From the NCBI RefSeq assembly GCF_030268965.1, contig NZ_BSSE01000001.1:445796-509795 (forward strand): a stretch of DNA of 64,000 nt, read 5' to 3'. Origin of the DNA: Microtetraspora sp. NBRC 16547 (GTDB lineage: Bacteria; Actinomycetota; Actinomycetes; Streptosporangiales; Streptosporangiaceae). Under the pieces are notes generated by a model. It was not told where the DNA came from. It saw only the letters and a list, made by a program, of their open reading frames with translations, and did not search any database. Positions 57,634 through 64,000 of the stretch are shown piece after piece (position 1 is the stretch's first letter; the number at the start of each line of letters is the position of its first letter). The position numbers and the translations under genes are program-made.

Positions 57634-58704
57634 CTATTTCGCGTTCCGGGTGTCGGTCATGGTCGCGTACACCACGATGTTGTCCGTGTAGCTGTGGTTC
57701 TTCGCGTTGTAGACGCCGCCACAGGTGACAAGTCGGAGCGCAGCGGTGGAAACGTTGCCGTAGACCCGCTGCGTCGGGAAGGCCGACTTGCCCACCTGCT
57801 CGATACCGTCCACCGTGAAGATCGCGCTCTGGCCGTCGGCGCGGCGAATCTCGATCTTGTTGCCGCGACGGAGCTCGTGGAGCCGGTTGAAGACCGCCGC
57901 GCCGGTGCGGGTGTTCACGTGGCCGAGGATCACAGCCGGTCCCAGCTCACCGGGCGCCGGTCCGAGCCGGTACCATGCCGCGATCTTGGGACGGCTCAGC
58001 GGCGGCGTCCCGATCTCGCCCGACTTCTGCACGCCGATCGAGCCGAGCGTGGCGGAAACGCCGATGGCCGGAATGCGGATCCTGACCGGCTTCGCCGACG
58101 CCGTCTTCTTGACCTTGGTCGAGGATGATGACGCCGGGACCGTCGTGACCGTCAGGGGCGGCAACGGCTGGAGCGCCGGAAGTGGCGGAGGCGCGGTCGG
58201 CGCGGCGGCGGTCAGGGGCGTGCCGGGCCCGCCGGGGCCCACGGTCGGCGGCAGGAACGTCCCCGCGCCCTGGAGCGCCACAACCTGTTCGCCCGGGACC
58301 GGTCGCGCGTCCTGCACGTCCTCCTGAGCGGGCGACAGCACGGCCAGAAAACCCGCCATGATGGCCGCGATGCCGCCGAACGAGCCGCCCACCAGCAGCG
58401 TCGCCAGCACAGGCTGCGGCAGCGGCTTGCGCGTCTTCACGACCGGAGCGCCCGGAGTGGAAGCGCCCGGAGTAGAAGCGCCCGGAGTGGAAGCGCCCGG
58501 AACGGCCGGAGCGATCGGAGTAGGAGCGCCCGGAACGGCCGCGCCGGACGCGGCCTGTCCGGCGGGGGCCTGGCCCGCGGAGGCCTGTCCGGCGGGGAGC
58601 TGTCCGGCATCGGCGGGAGTGGAGGCGTCCTCGGGCTTCGCCGTACCGGCGGGGCCGCTGTCGGCCTGAGGCTTCTCGTCGTGCGCGTCAGGAGTCGTGT
58701 TCAT
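57634..58704 (-). CDS. Class F sortase A2 (second operon), lacks Arg after the catalytic Cys
   Basis: 356 residues from ATG 58704 (MNTTPDAHDEKPQADSG; GAGGGGA 9 bases upstream). A cytosolic Ala/Pro/Gly-rich N-terminus with GASTP repeats is followed by a membrane helix (PVLATLLVGGSFGGIAAIMA), a Pro-rich stalk and the sortase barrel (VRIRIPAIGVSATLGSIGVQ). His262 in VILGHVNTRTG and Cys328 in LVTCGGVYNAKNHSYTDN keep the same 66-residue spacing as in sortase A1. The Arg positions are Ala334 and Thr340, so no Arg lies between Cys and the last strand. Active or degenerate is not decidable. Starts 14 bases after surface protein 2. Confidence 0.85.
   Translation of the reverse strand: MNTTPDAHDEKPQADSGPAGTAKPEDASTPADAGQLPAGQASAGQAPAGQAASGAAVPGAPTPIAPAVPGASTPGASTPGASTPGAPVVKTRKPLPQPVLATLLVGGSFGGIAAIMAGFLAVLSPAQEDVQDARPVPGEQVVALQGAGTFLPPTVGPGGPGTPLTAAAPTAPPPLPALQPLPPLTVTTVPASSSSTKVKKTASAKPVRIRIPAIGVSATLGSIGVQKSGEIGTPPLSRPKIAAWYRLGPAPGELGPAVILGHVNTRTGAAVFNRLHELRRGNKIEIRRADGQSAIFTVDGIEQVGKSAFPTQRVYGNVSTAALRLVTCGGVYNAKNHSYTDNIVVYATMTDTRNAK
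58448..58507 (+). repeat. 15-bp in-frame tandem repeat within sortase A2
   Basis: Three near-identical 15-bp units (58448-58462, 58463-58477, 58478-58492; GCGCCCGGAGTRGAA) and a diverged fourth encode the GASTP-type repeats of the cytosolic N-terminus. Copy number may vary between strains. Confidence 0.75.
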
Positions 58705-58718
58705 CGCCGTCAGTCCCC

Positions 58719-60116
58719 TCAAACCGTCCGCGACCGGTCATTGACGTGCGCCGCCCGTCTGCGCAGGAGTGCGATCCCGCTGAATACGCCGCCGAACACC
58801 ATCGCGCCGCCTGAGCCGATGAGCAGCGCCGCAGAGGTATGCGATGTCTCCGGGGCCTCTCCGGTCCGGGCTCCGCCCTTCGGCGTGACCTTCACCTGCG
58901 GCGAGGCCGGCGGGGCGGACAACGTGATCGTCGTCGTCGCCGTCGGCGTCGGACTGCCGAGAACGATCACACTCGTCAGCTTGCTCTCCGACGGACTGGC
59001 GGAAGCCCCGTTGCCCGTCACAGGCGGAGACGAACTCTTCCCCGCGCCCGGGGTCTGCGACTTCGACGGATCCGACGAGGGGTCGCCCGACGGAGACACG
59101 CCGCCCGAGGGACCGGATGAGGGGCTTTGTGCCGGGCTCCCCACGACAACACGAATAGCCGTGGGCTTGCGCACTGGCTCACAGGTCGCGCGGAACTGCT
59201 CCGGCGGATCCGCAGGGGGTTCCGTGACAACCCGGAAGGCGTCCACCATCGCCCACTTGTTTTCGAGGTTTTCCACGGTCAGCGTGTGCTGTCCGTACGG
59301 CAGGCCGCGCATGCCCCAGAGCGTGTAGTTGCCCTGGTTTTGGACCACCACTGGCTTGCCGTCCCGCCCCTTGGAAGCGTCCGCGGTGGCGGGGATGCCC
59401 GCCTGCGAACCGAGGGAGAATCCGACCTCACCCGCGCGGCTATCCTGCTCGGAAATGAAGTCGACACCCGTCCCGGTGAACACGAAGTCGACTCGCGCGC
59501 CTTGCGTCTCGGTTGCGTGGACGTCCCTGTCGACATCGTGGAACTTCGTGTCACGGTTGTTGTAGTCCGTCCAGTTGCCGTCATAGTGGACCGCTGGATC
59601 ATCGTCGTTGACGGTGACATCGGATGCGGACGGGGTGAAGTCGACGAAGAGCCGACCAGGCTTGATCTCGATCGTGCCGGGTTTCGTCGTGGCCACGGCA
59701 CCGGAGATCAGCTCGGGGAGGGCGAGCCCATCTCCCTTGGGAAGCAGCGCTTGATCCTGCGAGCCGAGCGACTTCAGCTCACCGCTCCAGAGCCCGCCGA
59801 TGCCGACCACGCCGGTCGCGTCAACGCGCGCGCCGGGCTCGAACAGACCAGGCGACAGAAATCGCGTCTGGTCCTTGTACTTGATGCCCCACTTGATGTC
59901 GAGTGCCTGTCCAGCCGTCAGAGCGGTCTGCAGGGTCAGCGTGACATTCAGATTTACCGGCGTGGGGGCGACGCCATCCGTACAGACGTAGTCAAGATCG
60001 ACTTCGACGGCTTCCGCAGCAGCCGATCCGGGATTTGAGAGGAGCGCGCAGCCCAGCCCGCCCAAAACAAGGGCCATCGCCGCTCGTCGACGACCCGATC
60101 GTGACTTCGCCACCAC
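58719..60116 (-). CDS. Secreted surface protein with CBM-like module and non-LPXTG sorting signal (substrate 2)
   Basis: 465 residues from GTG 60116 (GGAG 5 bases upstream; GTG 60113 also possible). Signal peptide ending SAAAEA. N-terminal beta domain starting VEVDLDYVCTDGVAPTPVN, similar in layout to substrate 1. A beta-sandwich module at about 170-305 (VHYDGNWTDYNNRDTKFHDV to NKWAMVDAFRVV) looks like a carbohydrate-binding, galactose-binding-like fold. A Ser/Pro-rich linker of about 100 residues follows, then sorting signal VTPKGGARTG (410-419), a membrane helix and RRRAAH. Anchoring to the wall by the adjacent sortase is the likely fate. Confidence 0.8.
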   Translation of the reverse strand: MVAKSRSGRRRAAMALVLGGLGCALLSNPGSAAAEAVEVDLDYVCTDGVAPTPVNLNVTLTLQTALTAGQALDIKWGIKYKDQTRFLSPGLFEPGARVDATGVVGIGGLWSGELKSLGSQDQALLPKGDGLALPELISGAVATTKPGTIEIKPGRLFVDFTPSASDVTVNDDDPAVHYDGNWTDYNNRDTKFHDVDRDVHATETQGARVDFVFTGTGVDFISEQDSRAGEVGFSLGSQAGIPATADASKGRDGKPVVVQNQGNYTLWGMRGLPYGQHTLTVENLENKWAMVDAFRVVTEPPADPPEQFRATCEPVRKPTAIRVVVGSPAQSPSSGPSGGVSPSGDPSSDPSKSQTPGAGKSSSPPVTGNGASASPSESKLTSVIVLGSPTPTATTTITLSAPPASPQVKVTPKGGARTGEAPETSHTSAALLIGSGGAMVFGGVFSGIALLRRRAAHVNDRSRTV

Positions 60117-60164
60117 ACGCTCCGATCACAAAGGCGGCACTTCAGCCAGCCCATAGCAAACCGA

Positions 60165-60178
60165 AGGTAGATCTTATG
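60165..60178 (-). promoter_or_regulatory. Shared upstream box, copy 2 (sortase operon 2)
   Basis: Minus-strand CATAAGATCTACCT, about 50 bp before the surface-protein start, is identical to copy 1 except for two missing bases (CT). TAAGAT can serve as a -10 box. No clear -35 box at 16-19 bases; GGGAAC upstream resembles an ECF-sigma -35. Confidence 0.5.
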
Positions 60179-60322
60179 GGTTTCAACTGTTCCCAAGGGG
60201 GCCGAAGACCCGAAAGGTGGCGGACTTGTAATCCAGTGTTCTACCGGACAGCGCACTTGATCATTGCCGTTCCCGGCTCGTCGGGCAAACCGTGACACTC
60301 CGCCCGGTATACCTCCGAGTAA

Positions 60323-60337
60323 CAGAATCGTATTCTG
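60323..60337. promoter_or_regulatory. Candidate operator palindrome before acyl-CoA dehydrogenase 2
   Basis: CAGAAT-CGT-ATTCTG is a perfect 6-bp inverted repeat with a 3-base centre, 37 bp upstream of the start codon. Confidence 0.4.
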
Positions 60338-60374
60338 GCCAGGCGAGATGTCCCCGGCCCGGAAGGCGTGTCCG

Positions 60375-61520
60375 ATGCAGCGAGACCTCTTCGAGGAGGA
60401 GCACCTTCTCTTCCGCGAGACCGTGCGTGAGTTCCTGGCCCGCGAGGTGGTGCCGCATCACCCCCAGTGGGAGAAGGACGGCATCGTCCCCCGCGAAGTC
60501 TGGAAGAAAGCCGGCGAGATCGGCATGTTCGGCTTCTCCGTCCCCGAGGAGTACGGCGGAGCCGGGATCACCGACTTCCGCTACAACGCCGTCGTCGTCG
60601 AGGAGATCATCAGGATCGGCGCGAGCGGTCTCGGCTTCTCCCTCCACAACGACGTCATGGCGCCGTACTTCGTCGACCTGACGAACGACGAGCAGAAGCC
60701 GCGCTGGCTGCCCGGCTTCGCGTCCGGCGAGCTGATCACGGCGGTCGCCATGACGGAACCGGGCGCGGGCAGCGACCTGCAGGGCATCCGTACCACCGCC
60801 GTACGCGACGGCGACCACTACGTGGTCAACGGGCAGAAGACGTTCATCACCAATGGCATCAACTCCGACCTGGTCGTGGTCGTGACCAAGACGGACCCGG
60901 CGGCCGGAGCGCGCGGCACCACGCTGCTCGTGGTCGAACGCGGCATGGAGGGCTTCACCCGGGGCCGCAACCTGGACAAGATCGGCATGCACGCGCAGGA
61001 CACCGCCGAGCTGTTCTTCGACAACGTCCGGGTCCCCGTGGCCAACCGGCTCGGCGACGCCGACGGACAGGGCTTCATCCAGCTCATGAACAACCTGCCG
61101 CAGGAGCGCCTGTCCATCGCCGTCGGCGCGGTCGCGTCCGCCGAGGCCGTCCTGGAGACGACGATCGAGTACTGCAAGAACCGGACGGCGTTCGGCCGGA
61201 GCATCGGTTCGTTCCAGAACACCCGGTTCGTCCTGGCGGAGTTGGCTACCGAGGTCGAGATCGCCCGGCACTACGTGGACAAGTGCATCACCGCGCTGAA
61301 CCGCCGCGAGCTCACGGTGGTGGACGCGGCGAAGGCCAAGTGGTGGACCACCGAGCTGCAGAACAAGGTCATCGACCGCTGCCTGCAACTCCATGGCGGT
61401 TACGGCTACATGACGGAGTATCCGGTCGCCAAGGCCTGGCTCGACAGCCGGGTGCAGACCATCTACGGCGGCACGACCGAGATCATGAAGGAGATCATCG
61501 GCCGGTCCTTCGGTTTCTAG
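60375..61520 (+). CDS. Acyl-CoA dehydrogenase
   Basis: FAD-dependent acyl-CoA dehydrogenase, 381 residues (standard). ATG 60375 (MQRDLFEEEHLLFRETVREF) with GGAAGG 8 bases upstream. AMTEPGAGSDLQGIRTTAVR, GQKTFITNGINSDLVVVVTK, IEYCKNRTAFGRSIGSFQNT, QLHGGYGYMTEYPVAKAWLD and IYGGTTEIMKEIIGRSFGF. The position of the MCAD-type catalytic Glu is Gly here, as in the LCAD and isovaleryl-CoA dehydrogenase group, where the base lies in an earlier helix. Long-chain or branched substrates are therefore more likely. Confidence 0.92.
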   Translation: MQRDLFEEEHLLFRETVREFLAREVVPHHPQWEKDGIVPREVWKKAGEIGMFGFSVPEEYGGAGITDFRYNAVVVEEIIRIGASGLGFSLHNDVMAPYFVDLTNDEQKPRWLPGFASGELITAVAMTEPGAGSDLQGIRTTAVRDGDHYVVNGQKTFITNGINSDLVVVVTKTDPAAGARGTTLLVVERGMEGFTRGRNLDKIGMHAQDTAELFFDNVRVPVANRLGDADGQGFIQLMNNLPQERLSIAVGAVASAEAVLETTIEYCKNRTAFGRSIGSFQNTRFVLAELATEVEIARHYVDKCITALNRRELTVVDAAKAKWWTTELQNKVIDRCLQLHGGYGYMTEYPVAKAWLDSRVQTIYGGTTEIMKEIIGRSFGF

Positions 61521-61530
61521 CCGCCGACCC

Positions 61531-61616
61531 GTCCGCCCTTCACCATCCGCCGACCCCCGTCAAGCCACCTGCCGTCCGCCCTTCACCATCCGCCGGCCCC
61601 CGTCAAGCCACCTGCC
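61531..61616. repeat. Tandem 43-bp repeat, two copies
   Basis: Unit 1 is 61531-61573 and unit 2 is 61574-61616, head to tail with a single A/G difference. A further partial, diverged unit may follow. It starts 10 bases after the acyl-CoA dehydrogenase stop. No coding content is evident. Confidence 0.85.
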
Positions 61617-61702
61617 GTCCGCCGCCCGCCGCCTCCGCGAAGCCGCCCGGCGTCCGTCTTCCACCGCCTGCGATCTCCGCGCAGCCGTACGACGCCGGAT
61701 GG

Positions 61703-61864
61703 TCAGCGGAGATGCTGGCCCCAGATGAGCAGCATCACGATCACGAACACGATCATCACGCCGGCGTATCCGATCGTGCCGAGCCGGAAGAACCTGCGCA
61801 CCCGGTTGAGCAACCACGCGAACAGGAAGGCCAGAAAGACCAGCAGGATGAGTCCGGGGTCCAT
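61703..61864 (-). CDS. Small two-helix membrane protein
   Basis: 53 residues from ATG 61864, starting MDPGLILLVFLAFLFAWLLN, then a basic RVRRFFRLG loop and a second helix GVMIVFVIVMLLIWGQHLR. The clean membrane pattern with a positive loop supports a real gene, but the ribosome site is weak. Function unknown. Confidence 0.5.
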   Translation of the reverse strand: MDPGLILLVFLAFLFAWLLNRVRRFFRLGTIGYAGVMIVFVIVMLLIWGQHLR

Positions 61865-61947
61865 GCCGACCAGTATGCGGTGGATTCTCCGCGAGCGCGG
61901 GGTGACGACCGAACACTGAGGTCACGCGGCCCCGGCCAGGACACCGC

Positions 61948-62724
61948 TCAGCCGCTCGTGGTCTCCAGGATGATCCGGGCGACCAGCGCCGGATCGTCGC
62001 TCATCGGCACGTGACCGCAACCGGTGAGGAGCTTGACGCGCTGCTGCGCCCAGCGCCCGGCGCGTACGGCCTGGCGCCGCGGCAGGAGCCGGTCGTGATC
62101 ACCCCAGGCGATCGTGATCGGCACCTTCGGGGGCGCGGGAGGGGCCAGCCAGGTGAACGAGTCCAGCATCTCGTCGAAACCCGCCGCGTTCCGCAACGCG
62201 TGCGCGCCGAGCAGCACTTCCTCATCGGCCATCCGGTTGGGATCGGCCACGAGCAGTCCCAGCGAGGCCGTGCGGCCCACGGCCGACGACATCAACGCGG
62301 CTGCCGTCCCCTCGGACGTGACGCCCGCCGCCTTCCGCAGCATGCGCAACGCCGTACACGCGTACAGACACTCGGTCCGGGACCAGAATCCGGCCGGGGA
62401 CAGCGCGACGGCCGTACGGACCACACCACGGGAGGCCATGTCGAGTGCCACATATCCGCCCAGCGAGTTGCCCGCGACGTGCGGCTGCGACAGGCCGAGC
62501 CCTTCCCAGAACTCCTCGACCGCGAAGGCGGCCGTCTCCACGTTGTACGGCGTGTCCGGCGGGAACGGCGGCGAGGCGCCGAACCCCGGGAAATCAACCG
62601 CGATCACATCATGCCGGTCCGCCAGCAGATCCAAGACGGGCGACCACGCCTGCCAGTGATGACCTATGCCGTGCAGCAGGACGAGGGGCGGCCCCGTCCC
62701 CCGGCGCTCATACGTCAACTCCAT
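61948..62724 (-). CDS. Alpha/beta hydrolase
   Basis: 258 residues. Oxyanion segment LVLLHGIGHHWQAW, nucleophile Ser87 in HVAGNSLGGYVALD, acid Asp in WGDHDRLLPRRQ, His in TGCGHVPMSDDP. Standard lipase/esterase-like single-domain hydrolase. Substrate unknown. ATG start MELTYERRGTGPPL. 43 bp downstream of the SpoIIE-type gene on the same strand. Confidence 0.88.
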   Translation of the reverse strand: MELTYERRGTGPPLVLLHGIGHHWQAWSPVLDLLADRHDVIAVDFPGFGASPPFPPDTPYNVETAAFAVEEFWEGLGLSQPHVAGNSLGGYVALDMASRGVVRTAVALSPAGFWSRTECLYACTALRMLRKAAGVTSEGTAAALMSSAVGRTASLGLLVADPNRMADEEVLLGAHALRNAAGFDEMLDSFTWLAPPAPPKVPITIAWGDHDRLLPRRQAVRAGRWAQQRVKLLTGCGHVPMSDDPALVARIILETTSG

Positions 62725-62767
62725 ATCTGCGAGTCAAGCACCCGGGAGACGGGCCGTACAGGTCGCT

Positions 62768-64000
62768 TCAGCGGCCGCTCACCGGAATCTCGAACCAGAC
62801 CGCCTTGCCCTCGCGGGTCGGGCGGGATCCCCAGCGCTTGGCGAGCTGGTCGACGAGGTAGAGGCCACGACCGCCCTCGTCGTTCTCCCCGGCGCTGCGG
62901 ATGCGGGGCAGCCGCAGGTCCTGGTCGAACACCTCGACCCAGACGGACTCCACGCCGCGGCGCAGCCGGAGCGTGAACTCCTTGTCGCTGACGACCTCGT
63001 CCTCGAAGCCGGGCACGTCCCACGATTCGTCGAACGGCAGCGGCGGGCCGCCCATGATCAGGTCGCCACGCGGCACGCTGGCGCTGGCCGCATGCAGCAC
63101 CACGTTGGTGACGACCTCGGAGACCAGCAGACAGGCCAGCTCGGCGCGCTCCTCGGGGACCTGCCAGCGCTCGAACGCGTCGGACGCCATGCGCCGCGCC
63201 TCGCCCACCATGATCGGCTGGGCGGGGAACGTCTGCTCCTCGAACTGGAGCTCGGCGCCGACGGAGCGGATCACGAGGATCGCCATGTCGTCGTCGATCT
63301 CGCCGGGGATGGCGACCGTCGCCGCGTCGGCGATCCGCTCGACCGTGTCACCGGCGTGCTTGGCGATCTTGTTGCAGAGGAGGCGCAGCGTCTCGTCCTC
63401 GCTCGGCGGCGGCTCTTCCGAGTCGCGCGCCGGCCGCCGGTCGACCAGGCCGTCGGTGTAGAGCAGCAGGGTCGCGCCGGGCGGGAGGATGCGGATCTCC
63501 TCCTTGTAGAGCAGGTCGGCGTGCATGCCCTTGGTGTGGACCCCGAGCGGCTGGCCGACCTCGGTGATGTCCAGCTCGGTCACGTTGCCGTCGACGATCA
63601 GCAGCGGCGGGGCGTGACCGGCGTTGGCGAAGGAGAGCTGGCGGGACCAGGCATCGTAGACGAGGTACTGGCAGGTGACGATCGGCGGGTTGGTGATGTC
63701 CTCGCCGAAGTTGTCGCGTTCCGGCGCCGCGACGATCCTGGTCCACTCGTCGAGGCGGGCGAGGATGTCGGCGGGCGGCTTGTCGTCCTGGGCGAAGGCA
63801 CGCAGTGCGGCCCGGAGCTGCCCCATGACGGCGGCGGCCTTGGCCCCACGGCCCTCGACGTCGCCGATGACGATGCCGACCCGGCCCGCGGACAGCGGGA
63901 TCACGTCGTACCAGTCGCCGCCGACCTGGGTCTGGATGCCCTGGCCGTGCGAGACGAGCGGGGCGGCCGGGTAGTAACGGACCGCGATCTCCAGCCCGTC
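62768..64000 (-). CDS. SpoIIE-family phosphatase with HATPase domain (5' end outside window)
   Basis: Bifunctional serine phosphatase and anti-sigma-type kinase used in partner-switching regulation. 410 C-terminal residues are visible and the frame is open at base 64000. PP2C/SpoIIE part: GGDWYDVIPLSAGRVGIVIG, DVEGRGAKAAAVMGQLRAAL, FANAGHAPPLLIV, LLLYTDGLVDRR, DDDMAILVIR. HATPase_c part: ELACLLVSEVVTNVVLHA (N box) and EGGRGLYLVDQLAKRWGSRP (G box). An N-terminal sensory region is expected beyond the edge. Confidence 0.92.
   Translation of the reverse strand, partial: DGLEIAVRYYPAAPLVSHGQGIQTQVGGDWYDVIPLSAGRVGIVIGDVEGRGAKAAAVMGQLRAALRAFAQDDKPPADILARLDEWTRIVAAPERDNFGEDITNPPIVTCQYLVYDAWSRQLSFANAGHAPPLLIVDGNVTELDITEVGQPLGVHTKGMHADLLYKEEIRILPPGATLLLYTDGLVDRRPARDSEEPPPSEDETLRLLCNKIAKHAGDTVERIADAATVAIPGEIDDDMAILVIRSVGAELQFEEQTFPAQPIMVGEARRMASDAFERWQVPEERAELACLLVSEVVTNVVLHAASASVPRGDLIMGGPPLPFDESWDVPGFEDEVVSDKEFTLRLRRGVESVWVEVFDQDLRLPRIRSAGENDEGGRGLYLVDQLAKRWGSRPTREGKAVWFEIPVSGR

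Noticed and set aside
60195-60260. A tRNA-like stretch (GGACTTGTAATCC, then GTTCTACCGG)
   Set aside because: The anticodon-like loop reads as Thr on the plus strand, while the D-arm-like part fits only the minus strand. There is no acceptor stem and no T-arm, so no cloverleaf forms. At most a decayed fragment.

Overview
The window is GC-rich (roughly 68-70 %, judged by eye), dense and bacterial. The ribosomal protein order, GTG/TTG starts, a zinc-binding set of S4, S14 and L36, an LprG-like lipoprotein inside the L1-L10 gap, a SigE-family sigma factor, class F sortases and a SpoIIE/HATPase regulator all point to a high-GC actinomycete, probably near Streptosporangiales or Streptomycetales. 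The genus cannot be fixed from the sequence alone.

Positions 1-36200 hold the core gene-expression super-locus, read on the minus strand from right to left: tRNA-Trp, secE, nusG, rplK, rplA, a lipoprotein gene, rplJ, rplL, two small membrane-protein genes, rpoB, rpoC, rpsL, rpsG, fusA, tuf, the S10 operon (rpsJ to rpsQ), the spc operon (rplN to rplO, secY, adk, map), a DUF1707 gene, and the infA-rpmJ-rpsM-rpsK-rpsD-rpoA operon. rpoA runs off the left edge. Many junctions are stop-start overlaps (TGATG, TAGTG, GTGA). Clear control elements are a TGGACA-17-TACACT promoter before rpoB, a TTGACG-17-TACTCT promoter before rpsL, a probable L10 leader with an intrinsic attenuator, and strong hairpins after rpoC, tuf and rplL. 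A 65-bp perfect direct repeat sits just behind rpmJ, and related fragments occur in other intergenic gaps of the super-locus.

Positions 36200-53400 are accessory. They carry an aminotransferase, a SigE-family sigma factor coupled to a membrane PASTA protein, an adenosine deaminase-like enzyme, three STAND-ATPase regulators with different degrees of domain loss, a methyltransferase, a long acyl-CoA dehydrogenase, a large secreted GH31 glycosidase and a thiolase with a TetR-like operator.

Positions 53600-60200 form the most unusual region. Two operons each encode a secreted, C-terminally anchored surface protein followed directly by a class F sortase, and a DUF2079 multispan membrane protein lies between them. 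The two operons share a 14-base upstream box. The anchored proteins share a non-LPXTG sorting motif, and one sortase has no Arg after its catalytic Cys. From 60300 to the right edge lie an acyl-CoA dehydrogenase, a tiny membrane protein, an alpha/beta hydrolase and the 3' part of a SpoIIE phosphatase/HATPase regulator.
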